Source: Phytophthora quininea (lineage: Eukaryota; Oomycota; Peronosporomycetes; Peronosporales; Peronosporaceae). Taken from it: a stretch of DNA of 30,002 bases. Both the position numbers and the translations under genes were made by a program. The DNA lies in contig JAAVTG010000059.1 in NCBI GenBank assembly GCA_011947345.1, positions 1-30,002 on the forward strand. The letters are read 5' to 3'. Positions 10,088 through 19,860 of the stretch are shown in pieces. Below the pieces are notes generated by a model. The model searched no databases and was not told the origin of the DNA. It saw only the letters and a list, made by a program, of their open reading frames with translations. The stretch's first letter is position 1, and each line of letters starts with the position of its first letter.

Positions 10088-10549
10088 AAGCACTATGATT
10101 ACGTAAATATTTTATTTATGGATAGTGCTACAATCATATTATTCATTTACGGATGTTGGTGTTTTGGTACACAACAATTATTGGGTCAACGAGAACCAAG
10201 ATCCTGTCACGACAAGACATCAAAGTTACAACATATCCCTTACAAGCACAAGTATCACAGACGCATACAAAACGCTAACTATTGGCACTGCCATTTATTT
10301 CCCATCACAAAACGATTAAGGTGACCACGAGATTGTACTAGCAAACACAAGCTAGTGTATTTCAGCACAAAATTTCCTCAAACATTCAATCAGATTCGTT
10401 TCTTTTGTCCAATCATCACCAATGGCAATGATTGGCCCCAAATGTTCGCTGTTGCCACCCACTTCAAAAGAAACTCCCCACCTGAAACACTACGTTCGCT
10501 CCCGCCCCAAATGCCCTTCTCCCGTTCGTGAGACCTGCTCTATAGCAGC
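10088..10549. other. AT-rich non-coding stretch upstream of the MULE remnant
   Basis: About 460 bp of AT-rich sequence with no gene. It contains a small inverted repeat, CCAATCAT...ATGATTGG (10409-10435, 8-bp arms). It may include the degenerate left end of the MULE, but I could not define terminal inverted repeats. Confidence 0.4.
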
Positions 10550-12291
10550 TTGAGCAACAAAGACGCAGCGTTGCTACTCCAAGGAATGAAGACCTGGAAG
10601 ATTGTGAAGAGCCAGCTCATATCCTGCACGAATTGCAGCGTGAGAGCCTCCCATTCCATGTCATACAAACTTTTGCGCTGCTCGCGCCACCACTGTACCA
10701 TGACGTACCCCTACTTGCAGTGCCGCTGGCGGTTGAAGGTGCTGGTCTGCCAGAAATTGTAGGCAGTGGACATCTACGAGCTCGATGAGCACATCTCGCG
10801 AGCAAGAGCGCCATCCAAGCCGCTCATCACTCCTCGGCAACGAACGTTCATCGAGGAGCTAGCTCGTGAATACCTCATGCAGTGGCGCATTTTGTATGCG
10901 CTAGACGTCGGTTCGAGTTTCGTCCCCCGCCCTTCGAACGGTCCAAAACATCGTTAACCATTTTCGCCTCACTCGCCTAGATGGCAACGACAAGCACCAG
11001 CAAGTTGTGGAGGCCGTGAGACGCCCCGCATTTAGTGGACGTAAAGGCGAGCACGACACCTTCACGTTCACTAATCCTTATGATGAACGTGGATTTCCCG
11101 AAGTGAGCAACGGCTCTGATACCCGCCCCTTTATGGTAGGCATCTTCACGAAGGCATTGCTGCGGAATGGCGTTCGCGAAGCCGGCACGTCTGTGCTCCA
11201 TCTTGATGCAACGTTCAAGCTGAACTGTATTGGCTACCCCGTGCTGGCGTGTGGGATAACGAATGCCTCTAGGACTTTTCATCTGCTGGCACTTTTCATC
11301 AGGTCGCGTTTGCAAAACAGCCACTACGCTGCTGCCCTTATTGTGTTCCGAGGCATTTATATGCGAGTAAACGGGGTGGAAATGGCAGTTAACTTCATCA
11401 TGGGTGAGGCACAGTTCAAAGCGTGTCAGCAGGTTTTGAGGACTGCAACTTCAAATATCTGATGTACTACTACCACGTGATTGCCAAGTTACGTGAAAAG
11501 TCTCGCTGTCTGATCTCGGAGCTATCTGCACTAGTTTTCAAGCATTTGTACGATCTACACTTTGCCAGAGACGAAGGCGATTTTATTCGGCGAAGACCGC
11601 CAATGCTACAGCAGTGGGGTGCGATCCCAGATCTCTCTACGTTCATCACGTGCGTAAAAGCAATGACTTCGTGGCAGTTACTCCAACTGACAATGTTTCC
11701 ACTCACCCACTGGATGAGAGACTACACTCACCACCGGCAGCTCAAGATGGGCTTGTTAATTGCCCAGATTCTGGCATGTTGTGAAGATCTGTCGATGGCT
11801 CTTCCGCGGTTCCTACTTCGCCCGACATGCCCCACTACCTTGTGAACGCGCACAACTGACATGCGCCGGCGTGGCCTGCTAACTGAAAATGTTGTCACCC
11901 GCAGTAGTATTGAATTCTTGCTGGGCAACGCCGATTCCGGCCAGGTTTACATCCGTGATATGCCTCCACCGCGCACGTTCATCCCGGAGCTCAACCGCGC
12001 CAGCGAATCTGTGCTGTCTCTGCCCAGTTTGAAGTGCAATATGCCCGCATGGAGATTGAAGGTCAACCGCCAACAGGGTGGCCGGTCCACTTGACGTCAA
12101 ATCATTGCCCCTGTCGGTGCTACTTCAAGATGGGGTACTGTTGCCACCTTCTCTTCGCGCTGCAGCCTCAAATTCCGTAGACAAAACCGGCGACAACATA
12201 TTAATGAACTGCAAGCGGCTCACAAAGGCCGGACGCCCGTAGATCGTCGGCCACGCACTTCTACGCCAGTGAACTTTCCTGGTACCCTCGA
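10550..12291 (+). pseudogene. Mutator-like element (MULE) transposase, decayed
   Basis: Fragments of one MULE transposase lie in order. First is an N-terminal Cys/His region (C-x4-C ... VDIYELDEHIS) resembling the FLYWCH/WRKY-type zinc finger of MULEs, interrupted by TAG at 10760-10762. After a frame change near 10935 comes the transposase core VLHLDATFKLNCIGYPVLAC ... FHLLALF, with the first catalytic Asp in LDATF. The later VMGDAE-like motif reads IMGEAQ, with Glu in the Asp position. A one-base shift at about 11433 leads into FEDCNFKYLMYYYHV. A TGA interrupts at 11843-11845. A shift near 12020 leads into a SWIM zinc finger (CPCRC...CCH, Cys/His codons 12106-12147) and a KRLTKAGRP-like basic tail. 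Mixed frameshifts plus two nonsense codons mean it is inactive as it stands. Confidence 0.85.
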
Positions 12292-12539
12292 CACTCTAGT
12301 TTCGTATTCCAGCAGCGTATAGTTTCTGTAGTGTTTGGGAATTGAAGGTCATTTTGCCGTCAACCAGATTGGTCGCCCGCCGCTCGGGCTCACTGACGAT
12401 GGCCTGAGGATGACATCCTTTAGATACAGCTTTTTACTGCTGATGTGAAAGCTGGAAGAGCACTGGGACACACATATGGACAATGCACCTCGAGGACAGG
12501 ACAGTATATCTCGGGGACGTGAACAATGTATAAGAACAG
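12292..12539. other. Spacer between MULE remnant and dioxygenase-like gene
   Basis: About 250 bp with no recognisable coding sequence. It may contain the right end of the MULE, but no inverted repeat matching the left side was identified. Confidence 0.3.
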
Positions 12540-13249
12540 CTAAGCGTCATGGTTTGAGTACTTACGCTGATTGTGCCTGTTGTAGCTGTTCCGCTTGGCA
12601 ATATGCTTGTTGCATGCCTGGCAGTATCCTCCGGGATAATCACAGGTGGGTTCTTTCGTTTCCTTATCAGGGTTGTCTTGCCAGTAGCGCTGATGATTGT
12701 GGGCAGCCTTCTTGGAATCACAGTGAAGAAGGCAGAGCTTGCACAGGTACGAATTAAAGTACGGCCCCTCTGTTAAATTATCTTCTTGAGTAATACCCTT
12801 GACTTCGATGTAGCAGTGAAGCCGGACATTTCCTTCATCGTACTCAGCACCAGCATGCACCAGATCGCCCCTGAACATCAGAATTTGTCCTCGATTCAAC
12901 GGTAAACGTCCAGCATCATCGTGATCCACAGGCCCCCAAACTTCCCCAGAAAGACGTAGAAGTACGTGTTGTCCATGAGAGCAATAATAACCGAGGGTAA
13001 AACGCAGCTTTTCGTAAGAAGAGCTTCAGCGGTTTCATACATCGGATAGTCCTGGTGTATAGCTCGTCTCAATCCACCCGGCAACGACTTCAACACGTTC
13101 CAGGGCCCCTTTTACACAACCCACTCATCCTCAGTATCTGTCACCAGTTCGTCAACGACGTCGTGAATCGTTGTAAGGGCGGCGTCAAGAGGTGTCATTC
13201 AAACCTGCAATCGGTTTTGGTCTGGCTCCTTGCTGTACATTTCTCCAAA
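12540..13249 (-). pseudogene. 2-oxoglutarate/Fe(II) dioxygenase-like protein with C-terminal Cys/His tail, interrupted
   Basis: Read on the minus strand, this encodes a double-stranded beta-helix oxygenase pattern. GGLRRAIHQDYP gives an HxD metal motif (His codon 13057-13055). About 67 residues later, GQILMFRGDLVHAGAEYDEG supplies the distal His, followed by the NVRLHCYI arginine in the 2-oxoglutarate-binding position. The tail has two Cys/His clusters, CKLCLLHC...HNH and CQACNKH...RH, possibly zinc-binding. There are two interruptions: TAA at 13114-13112 and a one-base loss in the run at 12933-12937 (between FGG and PVDHDD). Catalytic residues are otherwise intact. It sits between MULE and hAT remnants, so it may be transposon cargo or a transposon-linked gene. 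The substrate is unknown; sequence upstream of ~13250 is not convincing. The fold call comes from motifs only. Confidence 0.6.
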
Positions 13250-14172
13250 GATAGGTTTGCATGTCCCTGTAGAAGCTTCAGCTAACGCTCCATCCAAAGT
13301 ATCGCCCTCAAAATTAGAGTGTCCAATTACATAGCCAACGTTCCAGAACGCCGGACGCTGTTCTCTATACATTGTAATAGGTAAGCCTTCAGAGCGGCAG
13401 GTCTCGGCTCACAACAGGAAACAGTCGTGGACGGACGGACACGAGAGGGATGGTTGTTGGGGTCTGCACGGACACGGAGGTAGTCAGGGACTCGCACTGC
13501 TCTTCTTGGGCGGGCAAGACAGACGCACGCACGGACAGCACCGCCCAAAATTTCTCGGAGTGACAAGGACATTGGCAGCGAATGAGGGCGACACGGACAG
13601 CGGCCCCACAAGCTTCGGTGTACTGAGTGGGCACGGACGGTATCCGAGGTTTCTCGCCGTGGGGACGGGGATGTAGACAGACGACAATGGAGGCGAGCGG
13701 CCGGGACGCCGTGGACGGCACAGGGGGCGGAAAATGGCACGGAAGTAGCCGCAGAGGAGGCGCTTGAGGGCTTCTTGTGAACTGAAAACGGCTGCTTTGC
13801 AGTTGGGTGATGACGTCCTAGCGTGGTGTTCGTGACGTCGTTGTTCCTTTGATATCTGTCTACATCGCCGTCGGACACGGCGACGAGGCCCGTCGCTGTG
13901 GTCTACTGTAGTTTGTTGTAATTGGCAGGGAATACCTTGTGTTCATGGTATTTTGGTCTCCTGTCACGCGTTGGGCAGGCTATTGTGATGTTGATGGCCT
14001 TTAGAAGTTAACAAGTCTTCTGCTCTACCTGTGGAGACTGGTTCCTTGTTCTACTTCTACCGTAACCATATGTAGGCTCTGCTTGAGAGCTATTACTTCA
14101 AGCTCACCTGAAGACCGTTGATCATGGCTACCTTCGTCCAGCAACCTGTCGACAAGCGTTGTTCGTGCTGTC
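13250..14172. other. Unassigned region with GGACGGACAC-like short repeats
   Basis: No gene is recognised. Between about 13425 and 13645 the sequence repeatedly uses the words GGACGGAC, CACGGACA and CGCACGGAC in imperfect array, making long accidental open frames on the minus strand. The right part (13,900-14,170) is of mixed composition with no domain. Confidence 0.4.
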
Positions 14173-15783
14173 TTGTCGGCACGTCACAGCTTGCGTGCAT
14201 CCTTACAGAACCTGACCCCACACGAGAAGGAACATCTTTCTGTTGGCCGCTGGTGCATTGGTTCGACCATCTCGAGGTCATTTTTGCATTTTGCATCTAC
14301 AGAACTAGGAGTCTACAGCAATCTCAACCTCCAGACCGACCCTATGTCCGAATCCCTGTCTGCTCCTCAACGCCTTAACTACATGTTCATCCCGAAGCAG
14401 ATCGCGATGTTCGTCTTCAAGCCCTACCTAACCGAAGATAAAGACCCGACCGGGCTCCACTTTGCAAGGCCTGTGGCAAGACCCGGAAGCACACTCCAAA
14501 GACAGGGTGATCTTCCTACGTGAAATCAGATAACCCGCGATCCGAGCTGAAGATAGAGGGTGCTAGCATCACCGCCACGGACTCGTTGTTGCCATGGTTT
14601 CACCAGAAGGCGTCTAGCCAGATGGCTGGCCCAAGTGGGTTGTTAACGGAAACCTCCCCTTTCATTCGCTGAAATGGAGTCCACGCGGAGGCTCGTATTT
14701 TTCTTCTACTTTTGGGTTTCTTTATGTTATGCACACCAGGTTACCTCCAGTTTGACGCAACACACTCCGGGCCGACATGAAGGGCGTCGCCTAGGCGGTG
14801 GAGAAGAAGATCGGCGACGAGATGCCTGACAAGTTCGGGCTACTGCTGGAAAGGTGGCTCACGGAACGGATCACTACCTTCGTGTCTTCGCGTGTTACGA
14901 CACGGCTTCCGGTTCACAATACCCTCTGCATTCTCTGGCTCCGATTGTAGTCGACGTTTCTGGCCGGTTCAACGCGGAGACGCACACGGCTGCGCTGGCT
15001 GCTGTTCTACCTATTTTCGGTAAGGAACTGTCTAACGGCACCTTTTTGGTTGGAGATAATTGTGCAGTGAACAACCATCTCGCTCGCCTTATGGGTGCGC
15101 CGCTGGTAGGCTGCGCCAGCCATCGGCTGAGCCTCGCTATTCGGATGCTGCTCGAGCCCTATGAAGCCGAGCTGGAACAAGTCCAGGCGCTCATGAAACG
15201 GCTTCGGACGTTGACTCAGGCAGCCAAGTTGCGGTACGCACTGCTGCAATTTTGTGGTCGAATTTATCTTAATACTATTTTTTGGATGAAGGTTGAAGAC
15301 GTCTCTCGGGCCGAAGCTGCCCCAGGAAACTAGGCGGGGTTCCATTTTTGCTATGCTCGCGCGCAACTTCGAGCTGCACGAGTTTATTAGCGCGGATGAC
15401 GAAGACCTCGCCGAGTTAATGCCGTCGCCAGCTGTAAACCGGAGATTGAAAGTGCTGGTGCTTGAGTTAGCAGATATTGAGACTGTGTCGACGAAGTTGC
15501 AATCCGAGGAACTCAACCTCTTTGATGCACGCGACCTGCTCGATGGACTGCTGAAGATAAAGCCAAGCCTCCGTCACTGTCTTGGTGAGTGTGAATGCAC
15601 TACCTTTGATGTTTTGCTTATGTTGCTAATGTATTTGAGTTTTGCAGCCCCGGACGCGGACATTGTCGCTGCTCCTGAGTTCGAGAACGGCGTGGTTAAG
15701 GTCATTGGAGGGCGAGTGAAGCAGCGTTCTCGGGCGGAAAAGGCCGCGCGAAGACCTTTCGGTCGTATATGTAGACAGCTTTG
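14173..15783 (+). pseudogene. hAT-superfamily transposase, truncated and frameshifted
   Basis: The order of parts is that of a hAT transposase. A BED-type zinc finger fragment reads CKACGKTRKHTPKTG (14463-14507) and is followed directly by TGA. There is a 14,755-14,850 segment (ADMKGVA-stop-AVEKKIGDEMPDKFGLLLE), then a long frame from 14854 with AHGTDHYLRVFACYDTAS and the diagnostic VGDNCAVNNHLARLMGAPLVGCASHR block. A shift near 15,300 leads to TRRGSIFAMLARNFEL (family consensus TRWSS) and ELMPSPAVNRRLK...APEFENGVVKV. The sequence then stops; the C-terminal hATC dimerisation domain is absent. A 63-bp GTGAGT...TTTGCAG segment at about 15586-15648 looks like an intron. No terminal inverted repeats or target duplication could be defined. 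It is not functional. Confidence 0.85.
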
Positions 15784-15894
15784 AGATTTCATACTGGGAT
15801 AGAAAGCAATAAACCCAGACGTATCATAATATGATCCATCTGAGGTTTTAGTTCTGAGTTCTTTTAGGAATCAGAGCAGCAACGGGCGACCGGC

Positions 15895-17720
15895 ATGCAG
15901 CGCTACAGCCTCCCGCAAGACTCGTCCCAGGGGCCCCGGCGGCTCAACGACGGCACAGAGACCACCAGTCGCTTCCGAGGCAGCGTGGACTCGGCGCAGG
16001 TGTCGGCGCCGCTGTTGGCAGGCAACAGCTACGGGGCTTACGCCGCACACACGCGGCGCCAGCTGCAGCACCAGCACCGCCAGCACCACCGTAACAGCAG
16101 CAGCAGTGGCAGCAGCGCGCCCGTAGTGGCGGCCGCCGCCGACCTGGACGATGACGACCTGTACGCGTTGCAACTCATGAGCTACCGCTTCATCTACCTG
16201 ATGCAGGGAGTCTTCATGGGCACACTAGGACCCGCGCTCGTCTTCTTCTCAGGGCTGGCGGCCAGTCAGTCCGGTCTGCAGGCTCCAGTCTACGCGTTCG
16301 GCCCCATTTTCGCCGCCCACGGGGAGCGGCGCTGGTTATGTCCTTCATGAGCGAGCTGGTGCTGACGTACACGACCGAGAGAGATTTCATGAAGCAGCTC
16401 ATCGTGGTGCTGCTACTCTGCAGTGGCGCCTGGTATGCCTGTCTGACACCAGTGGCGGCCGCCACGGGCAACGTTGGCGTCGGACTCTACTTCATTGCCA
16501 AGGGATTTTGGACGGCACTGCTCAACATCGTGTACGTGCAGCCTTGACTGAAAGTTTTGGGGGTTTGTTTGGTTAGTCGACTGATTAGAATGCTGCAGAT
16601 TGAATCGCTGCTGCTTGTGGATTGCTGGGGAAAAGTCGAGCGTGGACGCAGCCTGATTACGTCCATGAACGTCCACTACGGCCTAGGTTGTCTGCTGGGA
16701 GCTGTTTTGGCGATGGTGCTGACAAAGCTGGAAATGGATATGGGGTTCGCCTTTCTCGGGCTAGCTATTGCCACACTGTTCCCAGCCGTGATGGTCGCTA
16801 TATTACCCGGTCCGCGCAGCTACTACGGACGTGACGAGCACCAGACGCTGTTGAATTTTGAAGACCCTACGCGCCGTGTTCCTACGGTGCCCAGCCCCAT
16901 TGTGGGTGGTGTGTTCTTGCATGTGAAGCACATCGGACACTCAGCCAATTGCAATCCCGACACGTACGACTCCAAGAACAATTTTATCATCCTGCTAGTC
17001 ACCATATTCGCCACTGTGCTGTTTGGCATCCAGTTGGGCCTCGCCGCTTTCTTTTACGACTACATCGAGCATGTACTAACGGAGAGTGGACAATTTCCAT
17101 CAAGTACGTCCAGCGGCACGGGCGAGCTCGAGAACAGCCGAGCTGTTTGGCAATGCGCGATCATGGTGCTTTTCTGGGGGACACTGACTGCGTCGTACGC
17201 CTTCTTCTCCAAGTACATGTTCCACGCAAAGAACTTGTACTCGATTTTAGGGTTTTCCGTGATGTGCTGCATGAGCTCGTTTGGCATCCTCTTTGGGGCC
17301 GAGGCGGGGCTTGTGATGTTTACCAGTTGCGTGTTCCTCTTCGCATTCGCTTTGGCGCCGCTGTTCACGCTGAGTATCCACTGCCTCACGCGAGTGATCA
17401 ATGAGCTACTTATCCGGCGGGTGTCGTCTCTCATTGTGTTTGGCTGTGGCATGGGCGAAGTGTTTATTCCGGTTTTGATGGGCTTCTTCATGAGTGGCCA
17501 GAGCGGACAGGCGAATGGCGCTGTGGCCGTGAGCTACATCACCTTCATTCTGGCCATCGCGTTGGTGGGAGTTAGCGGTATGCTGCTCTGGATGGTGAAA
17601 GCGCGGCTGAAAGAACTACCACAGGAACCCGTTGACGAGTTAGAGGCAGCCATCGCAATGAGTAGCAACTCACGCCCAACTGGTGCGGATCGTAGTGCAA
17701 GAAAGCATAATCACTATTGA
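15895..17720 (+). CDS. Major-facilitator-type multi-pass membrane transporter, two exons
   Basis: Exons are 15895-16531 and 16599-17720, with a 67-bp intron (GTACGT...CTGCAG). The ~90-residue N-terminus is polar and low-complexity (Gln/His/Ser-rich) and presumably cytosolic. About twelve hydrophobic segments follow, beginning with YRFIYLMQGVFMGTLGPALV and ending with ITFILAIALVGVSGMLLWMV, then a polar tail. GSxxLGPALVFFSG and the overall pattern fit the MFS, closest in feel to FHS/MFSD4-like members, but the substrate cannot be read. Two single-base losses are inferred: in GGGG at 16321-16324 (before AALVMSFMSELV) and at 16651-16654 (between SSVDAA and LITSMNVHYG). The hAT remnant ends only 112 bp upstream of the ATG, so the promoter is short or lies in transposon-derived DNA. 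Confidence 0.75.
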
Positions 17721-18414
17721 TGTCGAGCAATAAGGACGCGATTCAGCTTGGCTCCAGTCTGTGCTTCTGCTAGCTAATGGGGACAGGCTCGCAAGCGCGA
17801 AATAGAATCACTACTTGGTGCGCGAAGCCTCTGGCGTGTGCTTGAGAAGCTGCTCAACGTTCGGGTAAGCCCAGCGATGTGCGAAGCAGCCGTCAGCTTG
17901 ACTTCATGCAGGTCACTGGTGAAATTCCATTGCACTCGTAATTGCGTTGGCGTGCTGTGGCGTTGGAGTGAAAAACGCCAATATAGTCGATGCAACCCGG
18001 TAACCTTCTCACCTTGCCAGCAGAAATAGGAGGTTCTCCTGTCGTCGGCTGGCCAACTTGCTGCTGCAAGTTGCCTCAGCGACAATGGTTCTCTCCATTG
18101 ACCCGATCACCGTGCCCGGGATCGAAATCGAATGCGTTTCTGCAGACTGAGTTGGCTTCAGACGAAGTAGAAGGCCGGGGTGTTGTTGGGGGCTTTCGGT
18201 CTTCGCCCAGTCGAGCAACGAAAGCCGGTCGAATGCGATAGTACGTGGGACCAGTGCAGACCGTTGCTACATGTAATGTGTGCAACTCGAGCGTTTGCAG
18301 GGCGCTACCAGCAAAACGGCTCGCTCCACGGTTTGTCGCGCTGATGCTCAGACTAGCGCTCTCCATTCCGCGATCGCATCGGCACTACGCAAGCCCCTCC
18401 GAATTCAAACAAAT
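17721..18414. other. Intergenic region between transporter and kinase
   Basis: About 690 bp. An open frame runs upstream from the kinase ATG to 18280, but its translation is not domain-like and I treat it as 5' flanking sequence. No RNA gene or repeat was seen. The right end carries an initiator-like CCATTCC. Confidence 0.45.
18363..18369 (+). promoter_or_regulatory. Candidate initiator (YCAYTYY) of the HRDIS kinase gene
   Basis: CCATTCC matches the oomycete initiator consensus, lies 46 bp upstream of the ATG at 18415, and is followed by an A/T-rich AATTCAAACAAAT leader. Position and sequence are both typical. Confidence 0.45.
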
Positions 18415-19293
18415 ATGGCAATCATCCAGGATCGATACCGCATTGCCCGAGAGCTTTGCGCTACCCTCTACGGGTGGGTCTTTGCCTGCGAGGACATGCA
18501 TGGCAAACTCGAACTCGCGCCGACACCCGCGGTCGTCGTCATCAAACAGGTCTCTCTCGAACGCATGGTCGCCTTTATGGAGGACCACCCCAGCGACGGA
18601 CACATGCCGGACAACCCCATCATCGAGAAAGAGGTGGGCGACGTGCTACGCGCCGCCGGGGGCCACCCGAACCTCGTCCAGTACCGGGATTCGTTCATCG
18701 AGCTGCAGACGCTCTACCTCGTCATGGAGCACTGCGCTGACGGAGACATGTACGATTACCTGAACAAGCGCCGCCGACGCACGCTATCGTGCGCGAACGC
18801 GCTGAACGTGCTCTCTCAGGTGGCGGCCGGCCTTGCCTTCATGCACCAGCACGGCATCGCGCATCGAGACATTTCGCTCGAGAACATCTTCCTACACCGC
18901 GGGCAGTGCAAGCTGGGCGACTTTGGTCTGTCCACGCGTGCGCGGCGAGCGGGCGGGCGGTACGTCGGCAAGAAGTACTACATGGCGCCCGAGATTGTCG
19001 CCGGCGGCACCTACGACCCGAAGGCGGCGGACGTCTGGTCGCTCGGGATCGCGTTGTTCATCATGCTGACGGGCTCGCCGCTGGTGGCTTTGGCATCCAT
19101 GTCGGCGGAGTCGTTCCGCGCACTGGGTCACGCTGGTGTTGTCAAGGTGCTGGAGGCGTGGGGTGTGGCGGGGTCGCTCTCGCCGAACACGTTGCAGCTT
19201 CTCGCGGGCATGCTAGAGATCGACCCTCGCAAGCGGCTAACGATCAAGGACGTCCTCGAACACAGCGCCTTGAACGACGGTTGGCCGTGCTGA
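18415..19293 (+). CDS. Small protein kinase with HRDIS catalytic loop and degenerate glycine loop
   Basis: An intronless 292-residue kinase, essentially a bare catalytic domain. The ATP-lysine region is VVVIKQVSLERM. The first strand reads ARELCATLYGWVFACED, so the GxGxxG loop is replaced by a sequence with one glycine. The catalytic loop is HRDISLENIFL: Asp and Asn are kept, but the Lys that normally follows HRDx is Ser. The Mg loop is GDFGLST and the activation segment ends YMAPEIV; VWSLGIALFIMLTGSPL is the usual F helix. HRDISxEN kinases form an oomycete-enriched group as far as I know (recalled, not tested). The start at 18415 is preferred over an upstream in-frame ATG at 18280 because the initiator-like motif lies between them and the kinase fold begins right after it. 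It may have altered activity. Confidence 0.85.
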   Translation: MAIIQDRYRIARELCATLYGWVFACEDMHGKLELAPTPAVVVIKQVSLERMVAFMEDHPSDGHMPDNPIIEKEVGDVLRAAGGHPNLVQYRDSFIELQTLYLVMEHCADGDMYDYLNKRRRRTLSCANALNVLSQVAAGLAFMHQHGIAHRDISLENIFLHRGQCKLGDFGLSTRARRAGGRYVGKKYYMAPEIVAGGTYDPKAADVWSLGIALFIMLTGSPLVALASMSAESFRALGHAGVVKVLEAWGVAGSLSPNTLQLLAGMLEIDPRKRLTIKDVLEHSALNDGWPC

Positions 19294-19860
19294 GGCCCTT
19301 TGCGTGCCATTCCTTCGCAGGCAGGACTCAAGTGGTTAGTTAGTATGAACATTCCGTGTCGGAAAAATCGTTATCTGGTACAGCCAATTTGTCCGTGTCA
19401 TTGCCATCGCGCTCGACGTTCAGCAAGCCAGTCTGCAACTGGAGCAGGCGTCACCCCATCTTTGGTCCGATCGAGGACAGCTCGCTTACTACCCAGTAGT
19501 TCGGGTGTGCAGTCAAGCGGAGAAGCAACGTTTCAACTAAGCAAACAGAACGACGATTTACCAACAAGGTGGTCGTGGCGCCACGGTAGAGCTGGGTATG
19601 CTCGAAGCAGCAGGAGCCCGGGCTCACGGCCGCCAGACCCAACGACTGAGCTCGCATCGGGCGGCTCCATGGGGAACTCGGCAGAGAAGATCAACGAGCT
19701 CTTGGCGCTGGCGGACGCTGCCGCAGTCGTCCTGTTGGATCTGCTCCCCTTGAGCAGCGTCGGATCATCGCGCTGCGGTAGGTTATCGACTGGTTGTGCT
19801 AACGGATGCGCCCTACCGGTATTACACTCCGGCCTTTATAAAATAGTGCTGGGCCAAAGT
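19294..19860. other. Downstream region with possible gene-start fragment
   Basis: About 570 bp. An ATG at 19670 begins MGNSAEKINELLALADAA, an amphipathic helix-like N-terminus, and runs ~40 codons to a GTAGGT donor-like site before the repeat begins at 19861. It could be a gene start truncated by the repeat or a chance frame. Nothing else was recognised. Confidence 0.3.

Noticed and set aside
10409..10435. CCAATCAT...ATGATTGG as a MULE terminal inverted repeat
   Set aside because: Only 8-bp arms forming a local hairpin; no matching partner beyond the transposase 3' end.
13327..13878. 183-residue minus-strand ORF
   Set aside because: Produced by the G/C-rich short-repeat patch; Arg/Ser/Pro-rich with no domain.
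18245..19343. Overlapping plus-strand ORFs in the other two frames of the HRDIS kinase
   Set aside because: GC-rich frame shadows of a clearly conserved kinase domain.
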